Source: Streptomyces daqingensis
GTDB taxonomy: Bacteria > Actinomycetota > Actinomycetes > Streptomycetales > Streptomycetaceae
Direction: 5' to 3'
Length of the DNA stretch: 64,000 bases
Assembly (NCBI RefSeq): GCF_014645895.1
Contig: NZ_BMMP01000003.1
Location: forward strand, 165,949-229,948
Shown piece by piece: positions 35,885 to 42,665 of the stretch. The position numbers were made by a program, and so were the translations under genes. The notes under the pieces are model-generated. The model was given only the letters and a program-made list of their open reading frames with translations. It had not been told where the DNA came from and did not search any database. The first letter of the stretch is position 1. Each line of letters begins with the position of its first letter.

Positions 35885-36360
35885 ATGGCCGACCTGCGGA
35901 CCGTCGCAGACGTCCGGCGCATGGCCGTGGTCCTGCCGGAGGCGCACTTCGACTACGCGGGCTTCACGCGTGTCGGTCCGGCGGGTGAGCGTCTCCGGTT
36001 CGACCTCGACGAGACGGCGGCGGACGACACCACGCTGGAGCGGCACCTGCCTCCGCACGTCATGGCGGACGTCACGCCAGGGAGCGTGGAGGGACTCTTC
36101 GTCAGGGCTCTCGGCCGAGGCATGGCCACCGTCGAACGGGCGGGCCTGTGGCCGGACGAACAGGAATCGAGCCTCTAGAGGATCAAGCAGTACGACGGCG
36201 TCCACGTCATCTTCCACGGCGATCACAATGACTGGGGCGAGGGGGCCGAACACCACACCGTCTTCGTACACGTGGGGGAGGCCGGTGACCTGCCCCGGGT
36301 TCGAAAGCTCGCCGCGTACATCGGCAGTGAGGTTCTGGGCGAGCCGCAGACCGGATGGTG
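35885..36360 (+). pseudogene. Unknown gene interrupted by an in-frame TAG
   Basis: An ATG frame at 35885 reads 97 codons to TAG at 36176-36178, and the same frame then stays open 60 more codons to TGA at 36358. The second part (starts RIKQYDGVHVIFHGDHNDW) keeps strong third-position GC and has no start codon of its own near its beginning, so the two parts look like one roughly 157-residue protein cut by an amber codon. The family is not recognised. Recent inactivation is the simplest view; readthrough or a sequencing error are alternatives. Confidence 0.65.
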
Positions 36361-36466
36361 ACCACCGTCCGATCCCTCGACAGCCCGCAGACGTCTGTGC
36401 GACAGAGGGAAGATCCGCCGGTCTCGGCGCGCTCCGGGCGCGGTCCCATGAGCCCCGCCCCTCCGG

Positions 36467-37243
36467 TCAGCCGCCCCACACGGCCGTCCACCCCGTCAAC
36501 GCGAGGGCCGCGGCGGTCGTCGCGCAGATCGCGACCTTCACCGCGGGCAGACGGTCCGTCAAACGGGCGTCCCAGGCCGCGACGTCGCCCGAGGCCAGCC
36601 GTGTGACCGGCGTCAGGGCGCGCCCGAGGGCGAAGCCGGCACCGGCTGCGACCGCCGTCATGACGCCGCCGCCCGTCAGCAGCACCCCCAGCGCGATCAC
36701 GTAGGGCGCGCTCGCCGAGACGTAGGTGCGCACACCCGTGCCCAGCTCGAAGCCGAACTGCAGCGTGCCGCGCATGAGGGCGCGCTGCAGGACGTCCTGC
36801 GGTATCTGCCGGGCGTTCTGCAGCATCGGGAAGCGGAGCACGCCCGCGTCGCGCAGCAGCGCCACCAGGGCCGCCGCGACGATCAGCGCGTGCCGCCACT
36901 CCCGGGGGACCGGTGCGAACAGACCGGAGAGCAGCCAGAGCACCGCGGCCGACAGCAGAGCGCCGAGGAGCAGACCCGCGGTGAGGACGGCCAGTACGGT
37001 GGCCTGCCGGTGAAGTGCCCGCCAACCTGGCGTGGCCAGCGCGTACGCGCTGTTGCGGGTTCAAACGGAGCCGGAGAGCGAGAACCCGGCGAGGCCGCCG
37101 GTGACGGCCCACGTCAGCGCGGGCGAGTAGAGCGCGGCGCAGAGCGCCGCCAGCGCCAGCACGCCGGTCACGGCCGCCGGGTCCGTCGCCCGCTCGCGCC
37201 AGACGGCGACCGGGCCGCCGGCCCGCTCCGCGCGTTCGGGCAT
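36467..37243 (-). CDS. Polytopic membrane protein with one in-frame TGA (selenoprotein candidate or disabled gene)
   Basis: The ATG at 37243 overlaps the stop of the Tat-protein gene (TGATG). Sixty codons on, a TGA at 37063-37061 interrupts the frame. The frame then stays open to 36467, a total of 259 codons. The part after TGA continues at once with coding-like sequence (starts TRNSAYALATPGW) and no ATG/GTG for 39 codons. The whole would be a membrane protein with about six segments: two before the TGA, the rest after (ATVLAVLTAGLLLGALL; APYVIALGVLLTGGG). No redox CxxU motif surrounds the TGA. A TGG-to-TGA mutation is as plausible as selenocysteine. Confidence 0.6.
37037..37063 (-). promoter_or_regulatory. 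TGA codon followed by a stem-loop (possible SECIS)
   Basis: On the minus strand, 8 bases after TGA (37063-37061) comes the perfect 16-base palindrome CAGCGCGTACGCGCTG (37052-37037). It can fold as a 6-bp stem with loop GUAC, whose first base is G. Bacterial SECIS elements need a small apical loop with an early G some 16-37 bases from the UGA. Here the loop is 14 bases after the UGA, slightly short. Confidence 0.3.
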
Positions 37244-38184
37244 CAGGCGGAGCCCGTCATGGTGCGCCAGGTCTCGGGGCCGACGATGCCGTCGGCGCCG
37301 ATCTCGTGCCGGGTCTGGAACTTGGTGACGCCGTCCTCCGTGGCCGGTCCGAACACGCCGTCGACAGCGACGTCGTAGCCGTGCTTCTTCAGCTGCCGCT
37401 GTGCTCCGCGCACCGCGTGGTTGCTGTCGCCGTTGCGAACGGTCACCGCCAGCTCGGGCCACGTGGCCGCGTCGACAGTCCCCGAATCCGCGAGTCCGGC
37501 GGCGAGTTGGAAGGCCTTGACCTGTGCCTCGGTGTCAGCCCCGAAGATGCCGTCGGCCTCGGTGGAGAAGCCGCCGTGGGTGACCAGGTGCTGCACGGTG
37601 TAGACGTCCGGTCCCTTGGCGCCGCTCGCGACCTTCGGCCACGTGACGCTGCCGGGGCAGCCGCAGTCGGTGGTGTAGCGGCAGATGGACTTGACCCAGC
37701 CGGACTCGGTGCTGCGGTAGCCGTCGTGGCACCGGCGCTCCGTGCCGCAGCCGCAGGCGCCGCACGCCCCGGTGAAGCGCCACAGCCAGCCGTCGTAGGA
37801 GCCGGAATAGCACTGGTTGGGGCGCAGGGTCCACGTCACGCCGTCGTTCTTGTGGAAGCCGGCGTGCTCCCCGCTCTCCTCGCAGGACTCGGCGAACACC
37901 GTGCTCGGACCGCAGCCCGGCGAGCAGTCGTGGTCGGACGCGTAGGAGGGGCAGTCGCCGGTCCAGATGTCGTAGCCGTCGGCGTACGCCTCCCGCGTCA
38001 CGGAGAAGACCCCCAGCGCGGCGAAGCCGACGGCCGTCACGGCCTGCACGAAGCGGCGTCTCGGCAGCGTGAAGCCCGCCGGAGCACGCATGCGTCCCGT
38101 CCGGCGGGGCCGGGACGCGGCGGGAGAGCCGGCCGCCGGGGCGCCCGGCTTGCGCAGCATCGGGATCTCGTCGAGAGCGGGCAT
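37243..38184 (-). CDS. Tat-exported 12-cysteine protein with two peptidoglycan-binding repeats
   Basis: A 313-aa secreted protein. The twin-arginine signal is PRRRFVQAV at 41-49, then a hydrophobic stretch ending near AYA (67). Residues 70-180 form a Cys-rich domain with exactly 12 cysteines (78, 87, 91, 101, 125, 141, 144, 146, 152, 168, 174, 176) and several Trp. Two PG_binding_1 repeats follow at about 188-245 and 250-312 (VDGVFGPAT, ADGIVGPETW). Twelve cysteines and MauD/MauE-type neighbours recall the methylamine dehydrogenase light chain, but I see no clear sequence match and no mauB. The ATG at 38184 overlaps the mauD-like stop by one base. Confidence 0.8.
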   Translation of the reverse strand: MPALDEIPMLRKPGAPAAGSPAASRPRRTGRMRAPAGFTLPRRRFVQAVTAVGFAALGVFSVTREAYADGYDIWTGDCPSYASDHDCSPGCGPSTVFAESCEESGEHAGFHKNDGVTWTLRPNQCYSGSYDGWLWRFTGACGACGCGTERRCHDGYRSTESGWVKSICRYTTDCGCPGSVTWPKVASGAKGPDVYTVQHLVTHGGFSTEADGIFGADTEAQVKAFQLAAGLADSGTVDAATWPELAVTVRNGDSNHAVRGAQRQLKKHGYDVAVDGVFGPATEDGVTKFQTRHEIGADGIVGPETWRTMTGSA

Positions 38185-38708
38185 CAGGAGCTCCTAACCG
38201 GGCCGGGAAGTTCGGAATCGAGCAGCTCCAGCAGCGCCGACGAGGAGCCCACCGGCTCCGAGCGCGCCACGCGGCCGGCGGCGTCGACGATCACGGCGTA
38301 CGGAGTGGCGAGGGCGTCGTACTCCTCGAAGAGGTCCACGCGGCCTGCCAGCACCGGGACCGCGGAGCCCGAGGCGGTGACGGACTGCTCGGCGTACACG
38401 GCCCGCACCGCGGGGCCTTCGCCGCCAGCGCGCCCGGCCCAGCCTTCCGCCGCCTCCAGGACCTCGTCGCAGGTGCGGCAGGTGTCGCTGAGGAAGAGCA
38501 GGACGGCGGGCCGGCCGGTGCCGGCCAGTTCGCCGATCCTGGGGGCGGGGCGGCCCGGCTCGATGCCCGCGCGGCGCGCGGGCGCGCCCGCGGGGCCCGT
38601 CCCGGCCCTGGACAGCTGATGGACCTGGCGGACGAGCCCGGCGACCACGAACGCCAGCAGGGCGATCGCGATCCACGAGGCGAGGAGCGCGCTGGTCACG
38701 AAGTCCAC
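38184..38708 (-). CDS. MauD/TlpA-like thioredoxin-fold protein
   Basis: A 174-aa protein with one N-terminal membrane anchor (about 5-25) and an extracytoplasmic thioredoxin-like domain. The active site CRTC is at 77-80 in LLFLSDTCRTCDEV, and TPYAVIVD is the cis-Pro loop. MauD proteins help form disulfides in the methylamine dehydrogenase light chain. Here the likely client is the 12-cysteine protein encoded next. The GTG at 38708 overlaps the MauE-like gene by 13 bases and has GGAGA upstream. Confidence 0.78.
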   Translation of the reverse strand: MDFVTSALLASWIAIALLAFVVAGLVRQVHQLSRAGTGPAGAPARRAGIEPGRPAPRIGELAGTGRPAVLLFLSDTCRTCDEVLEAAEGWAGRAGGEGPAVRAVYAEQSVTASGSAVPVLAGRVDLFEEYDALATPYAVIVDAAGRVARSEPVGSSSALLELLDSELPGPVRSS

Positions 38709-39250
38709 GGCGAGGTGTCTCCTTCGGCGGGGTTGTGCAGGGCGAGCGGCAGGATCCACAGCAGCCCGGTGAACGTCACGGCTGCGAGCGCCACCGTGGT
38801 CAGCTCGGCGGGGCCGGACGGCAACGGCACGGCCGACCCGGCCAGGACAGCGCCGCCCGCCGCGAGCAGCGCGTAGACGAGCGCGCGGCCCGCCGCCCAG
38901 CCGCTGACCGGGATGTCCGCCCGAGAGCATCCGCAGGGGCCGCCGCGGCCGGTGGCCAGGACGTACCGGAGATAGCCCGCGTAGCTGCCGAACAGCACGG
39001 CGCTCGCGGCCATCACGGCGACAAGACCCGTCCGGCTGCCGGCCGCCACCGCGGCCAGGCCCGCTGCTCCGAGCAGCCCTTCGGCCGCGGGCACGGCCGC
39101 GCTCATGACGGGGACCGCACGGCGGGGCAGCACCCGGTGCTTCCGCAGCGCGTCGCGCAGGGTGCGCGGCCCGGCAACGTGGGAGGCGCAGCCGGTGAGC
39201 AGGCTGAACAGCACGATGCCGGCTGCCACGGGGGCGAGGAACGTCGTCAT
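38696..39250 (-). CDS. MauE/DoxX-type redox-associated membrane protein
   Basis: A 184-aa protein with about five membrane segments and a short CGC motif (Cys106, Cys108; GGPCGCSRADIPVSGW) in the pattern of MauE-family proteins, which pass reducing or oxidising equivalents to a MauD partner. Cys21 lies in the first segment. The ATG at 39250 lies 4 bases after the upstream gene's stop. Confidence 0.78.
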   Translation of the reverse strand: MTTFLAPVAAGIVLFSLLTGCASHVAGPRTLRDALRKHRVLPRRAVPVMSAAVPAAEGLLGAAGLAAVAAGSRTGLVAVMAASAVLFGSYAGYLRYVLATGRGGPCGCSRADIPVSGWAAGRALVYALLAAGGAVLAGSAVPLPSGPAELTTVALAAVTFTGLLWILPLALHNPAEGDTSPWTS

Positions 39251-39254
39251 GCGG

Positions 39255-39959
39255 TCAGTCCGCGAGGCGCAGGGTGAGCCGGCCGACCCGGTCCGGTACG
39301 CGCTCGACGTCAGTGTCCGCCAGCGGGACGACGGTCGCCCACACGTCGCGGCTGGACAGCACGAAGAAGGGGCTGCCGTCGGAGAGGGTGTCGCGGTACA
39401 GCTCCCCGCTCTCGACCTGGACGCCCTTCCAGGGCGGGAGCTGCGCGGTGTGCTCCGCCGTCACCCTGGACATCTCGACGAGGCCGACGCCCGGGACCTC
39501 CTTGATGACGCTCGCCGGACGCGCGAACCTGCTGCCCGCGGCCCGCTCCGGAGCCAAGGCGATGCCCTCGTCGTGTTCGGCGATGTTGAGGGTCCGCAGC
39601 ATTCCGAGCACGTCGCGCAGGCTCAGCCTGTACAGGCGGGTCACCAGGGAGAACCGCTTGCCCTGCCACACGACCAGCATGGGTTTCTCGACGGTCTTGG
39701 TCTGCGCGTCGTACTCGCTCTTGACCGCGGTGCGAAGTGTGCCGCCCTGAAAGGAGAGTTCCGACTCGAACTCGGTGATGCCGAGAGAGGCGGCGATGTC
39801 CTCACCGAGCCTGGCCGGTCCTGCGGTCAGCTCCAACAGCCGTCCGCCGACGGTGACTTCGGCGACGGAGGTGGCGGGCAGTTCCAGGTCGAGCGCGGAC
39901 GCGAGCCGGTATGCGGTGCCGTCGAGGGCGCGATGGTCGACGGTGGCAGTCGATGCCAT
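39255..39959 (-). CDS. Hypothetical protein at the head of the mau-like operon
   Basis: A 234-aa soluble protein with no cysteine, no signal peptide and no membrane segment. It begins MASTATVDHRALDGTAYRLA and has mixed alpha/beta composition (VEKPMLVVWQGKRFSLVTRL; FFVLSSRDVWATVVPLADTD). I do not recognise a family. The ATG at 39959 has an excellent AGAGGAGGGA site. Being first in the operon, it may be a partner or a maturation factor of the exported protein. Confidence 0.7.
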   Translation of the reverse strand: MASTATVDHRALDGTAYRLASALDLELPATSVAEVTVGGRLLELTAGPARLGEDIAASLGITEFESELSFQGGTLRTAVKSEYDAQTKTVEKPMLVVWQGKRFSLVTRLYRLSLRDVLGMLRTLNIAEHDEGIALAPERAAGSRFARPASVIKEVPGVGLVEMSRVTAEHTAQLPPWKGVQVESGELYRDTLSDGSPFFVLSSRDVWATVVPLADTDVERVPDRVGRLTLRLAD

Positions 39960-39987
39960 GTCCCTCCTCTGTGACGATTGTGAGCGG

Positions 39988-40017
39988 AGGGTAATGAGAG
40001 CCGTCAGTGGTTGTCAA
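39988..40017 (-). promoter_or_regulatory. Possible promoter of the mau-like operon
   Basis: On the minus strand TTGACA at 40017-40012 is followed after 18 bases by TACCCT at 39993-39988, a fair -35/-10 pair, 29 bases before the gene start at 39959. A second TTGACA (40028-40023) overlaps the selD stop. So the operon may be transcribed separately from selD. Confidence 0.4.
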
Positions 40018-40024
40018 TGTACTG

Positions 40025-41068
40025 TCAATTCTCGGTGCTGACCGTGCCCCGTACCACCAGCGGGAAGTCCCCTCGCGGGAGGACCTCGCCGATGACGGGA
40101 TGCCCCGGCAGCTCGCCCGCGAGGAGCAGCCCGCCGGAGGTCTGGGCGTCGGCCAGCAGCAGCCGGTCGTACCCGGACGCGGATCCGAAGTCCGTGAAGG
40201 GCGTGATCCAGTCCAGGTTGCGCCGCGTGCCGCCGCTGACGTAGCCGTCCGCGACGGCCTGCTGAGCGCCCGCGAGCAAGGGCACGGCTGTGGAGTCGAC
40301 CACGAGCGTCACCTCCGCCGCGCGGGCCATCTTGTAGGCGTGGCCGAGGAGTCCGAACCCCGTGACGTCAGTGCCGGACCTGATGCCGCGCTCCACGGCG
40401 GCGCGCGAAGCGTCGCGGTTGAGCGCCGCCATCGTCTCGACCGCCTCCGGGAAGACCGTCCCCGTCGCCTTGTGGCGTGCGTTGAGCACTCCCGTCCCCA
40501 GCGGCTTCGTCAACGTCAGCGGAAGACCGGGCGACGCGGCGTCGAGGCGCAGCATCCGCTCCGGGTCGACGATTCCGACGACGGACATGCCGTACTTCGG
40601 CTCCAGGTCGTCGACGCTGTGCCCGCCCGCGAGATGGCAACCGGCCGAGTGCGCGACGTGCCGTCCGCCGCTCAGCACCCGGGCGGCCGTCTCCATCGGC
40701 AGCTTCTCCCGCGGCCACCCGAGCAGATTCACCGCGGCGACAGGCGTCCCGCCCATCGCGTAGACGTCGGAGAGCGCGTTGGCGGCGGCGATGCGGCCCC
40801 AGTCGTACGGGTCGTCGACCACCGGCGTGAAGAAGTCCGCGGTCGTGACGACGGCGCGTTCACCGTCGAGCCGTACGACAGCCGCGTCGTCACCGCCCCC
40901 GTCGAGCCCGACGAGCAGCTCCAGCGCCGGATCCACGGCGGAGCCGTGCCCTTGGGACACGGACGCCACCAGCGCGTCCAGCTCGCCCGGCGGAATCTTG
41001 CAGGCGCAGCCGCCCCCGTGGGCGAACTGGGTAAGGCGCGGCGGGTTCTCGGATGTCGGGTCGCTCAT
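40025..41068 (-). CDS. selD: Selenide, water dikinase (selenophosphate synthase)
   Basis: SelD (347 aa) makes selenophosphate from selenide and ATP, the selenium donor for SelA. The N-terminal active site reads GGGCACKIPPGELD, with Cys where some SelD proteins have selenocysteine and the catalytic Lys after it. DDAAVVRLD, TADFFTPVVDDPYDWGRIAAANALSDVYAMGG and TGFGLLGHA are family motifs (seen in this order). The ATG at 41068 is used. It is divergent from selC-selA-selB, 190 bases away. Confidence 0.95.
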   Translation of the reverse strand: MSDPTSENPPRLTQFAHGGGCACKIPPGELDALVASVSQGHGSAVDPALELLVGLDGGGDDAAVVRLDGERAVVTTADFFTPVVDDPYDWGRIAAANALSDVYAMGGTPVAAVNLLGWPREKLPMETAARVLSGGRHVAHSAGCHLAGGHSVDDLEPKYGMSVVGIVDPERMLRLDAASPGLPLTLTKPLGTGVLNARHKATGTVFPEAVETMAALNRDASRAAVERGIRSGTDVTGFGLLGHAYKMARAAEVTLVVDSTAVPLLAGAQQAVADGYVSGGTRRNLDWITPFTDFGSASGYDRLLLADAQTSGGLLLAGELPGHPVIGEVLPRGDFPLVVRGTVSTEN

Positions 41069-41245
41069 GGGCGCTCAACCTAATGCCGCCGGCGCCCGCG
41101 CGGCAGACGCGTCCCGTTCCGCGTACGACCACGGCGCGCCCGCGCGTCCCGCCTCCGGCGCTCTCTCAACTGCGTCCGGCAGCACGGAGGTCGACCCCGC
41201 GCCCGGGGTGCGGGGGCAGCAGGTCAGCGGCTGTGCGGCAGCACC

Positions 41246-41251
41246 TATACT
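41246..41251 (+). promoter_or_regulatory. -10 element of selC
   Basis: TATACT lies 7 bases before the mature tRNA start at 41259, well placed as the -10 of a promoter for selC and perhaps selA-selB. No good -35 hexamer is visible 17 bases upstream. Confidence 0.5.
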
Positions 41252-41258
41252 GCGCGGC

Positions 41259-41351
41259 GGAGGCGGGTAGGCGCCTGGTGGCCCTCACGGTCTTCAACAC
41301 CGATGTGGCCGGGAACCCCGGTCAGGCGGGTTCGATTCCCGTACGCCTCCG
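41259..41351 (+). tRNA. selC: tRNA-Sec (anticodon TCA)
   Basis: The gene begins GGAGGCGG and ends CGCCTCCG, giving the long acceptor stem of tRNA-Sec. The anticodon arm is CGGT-CTTCAAC-ACCG with anticodon TCA. A 7-bp extra arm (GGCCGGG/CCCGGTC) and a T arm with GGTTCGATTCC follow. CCA is not encoded. The selA ribosome site begins directly after the 3' end, so tRNA and mRNA may be cut from one transcript. Confidence 0.95.
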
Positions 41352-41362
41352 CGGAGGTCCCG

Positions 41363-42664
41363 ATGGACGACGACAGAAGACGCGTGCCCCGCACCGACGC
41401 CGTACTCGCGGACCCGGTGCTCGCCGCCGCGTGCGAACGGCTGGGCAGGCCCCTGGTGAAGGAGGCCGTCACCGCCGCGCTGGGGCTGGTCCGCGACGGC
41501 CGCCTGGATGCCGAACTGGCTGCGCAGGCAGCCCTTTCCGCGCTCCCGCCGACAGCCGCCCGGCTGCTGTCGGTCGTCAACGCCACCGGCGTCGTCGTCC
41601 ACACCAACCTCGGGCGCGCCCCACTGTCATCCGCCGCGCGGGAGGCGCTGGCCGCGGCGGCAGGCTGCACCGACGTCGAGTTCGACCTGGCCACGGGGAG
41701 GCGGGGCCCGCGCGGCGGCGGCGCCCTCTCGGCCCTCGCGGACGCGGTGCCCGACGCCGAAGCCGTGCATCTCACCAACAACAACGCCGCGGCTCTGACG
41801 CTCGCCGCGACGGCGCTCGCGCGGGACCGGGAGATCGTCGTCAGCCGCGGCGAACTCGTGGAGATCGGCGACGGGTTCAGGATCCCGGAACTCCTGGAGT
41901 GCACAGGTGCCCGCCTCCGCGAGGTCGGCACGACGAACCGCACCCATCTCGCCGACTACGCCGCCGCGATCGGCCCCGCCACCGCGTTCGTCCTCAAGGT
42001 GCACCCGTCCAACTTCTCGACCACGGGGTTCGTTTCGTCCGTGGACGTCGCGCGGCTCGCCACGCTGGGCGTACCCGTGGTGCACGACATCGGCTCCGGC
42101 CTGCTGAAGCCGCACCCCGTCCTGCTGGACGAGCCCGACGCGGCGTCAGCGCTGCGTGCGGGAGCGGACCTCGTCACGGCCAGCGCGGACAAGCTGCTCG
42201 GCGGACCGCAGGCGGGCATCGTCCTGGGCCGCGAGGTACTCGTGTCGCGGCTGCGGAGGCACCCCCTCGCCAGGGCCCTCCGCGTGGACAAGCTGGCCCT
42301 GGCCGCGCTGGAGGCCACCCTGCGCGGCCCGGCGCCGCCTGTCGAGCGGGCGCTGACCGCGGACCCCGCCCGGCTCCGCGCCCGGGCGGAAAGCGTCGCT
42401 CGAGTGCTGCGCGACAAGGGCGTCGACGCCGACGCCACGGCGTGCGAGGCGCGCGTCGGGGGCGGCGGAGCCCCCGCCGCCGTCCTGCCGAGCGCTGCCG
42501 TCAGCCTGCCCTCCGGACTGGCCGCGCCCCTGCGGAGGGGCCGTCCCGCGGTGGTGGGGCGACGGCACGGCCGGAGGCTGCTTCTCGACCTCCGAACGGT
42601 CCAGCCCGAGGACGACGACGCCCTCGCGGCCGCGGTGCTGGCCGCGCAGCCCGGCAGTTGCTGA
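41363..42664 (+). CDS. selA: L-seryl-tRNA(Sec) selenium transferase
   Basis: SelA (433 aa) is the PLP enzyme converting Ser-tRNA(Sec) to Sec-tRNA(Sec). Typical parts: NATGVVVHTNLGRAPLS, LTNNNAAA, SRGELVEIGDGFRIPE, GTTNRTH, and SADKLLGGPQAG with the PLP Lys at about 277. The ATG at 41363 has GGAGG 7 bases upstream, only 12 bases after selC. Confidence 0.96.
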   Translation: MDDDRRRVPRTDAVLADPVLAAACERLGRPLVKEAVTAALGLVRDGRLDAELAAQAALSALPPTAARLLSVVNATGVVVHTNLGRAPLSSAAREALAAAAGCTDVEFDLATGRRGPRGGGALSALADAVPDAEAVHLTNNNAAALTLAATALARDREIVVSRGELVEIGDGFRIPELLECTGARLREVGTTNRTHLADYAAAIGPATAFVLKVHPSNFSTTGFVSSVDVARLATLGVPVVHDIGSGLLKPHPVLLDEPDAASALRAGADLVTASADKLLGGPQAGIVLGREVLVSRLRRHPLARALRVDKLALAALEATLRGPAPPVERALTADPARLRARAESVARVLRDKGVDADATACEARVGGGGAPAAVLPSAAVSLPSGLAAPLRRGRPAVVGRRHGRRLLLDLRTVQPEDDDALAAAVLAAQPGSC

Positions 42665-42665
42665 C

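Noticed and set aside
36176..36178. The in-frame TAG as a recoded sense codon
   Set aside because: The selenocysteine system reads UGA, not UAG, and no pyrrolysine genes are seen, so mutation is the simpler explanation.
32982..36704. A plus-strand open frame of over 1,200 codons across the FUSC and GntP genes
   Set aside because: Wrong frame relative to both transporters; Arg/Gly-rich low-complexity translation without domains.
37028..37075. A tRNA suggested by GGGTTCAAAC near 37056
   Set aside because: No acceptor, D or anticodon arms can be formed around it; it lies inside the membrane-protein frame.
37243..38184. Naming the 12-cysteine protein as methylamine dehydrogenase light chain
   Set aside because: Cysteine number and neighbours agree, but the spacing does not clearly match, it carries wall-binding repeats, and no mauB or mauG is present.
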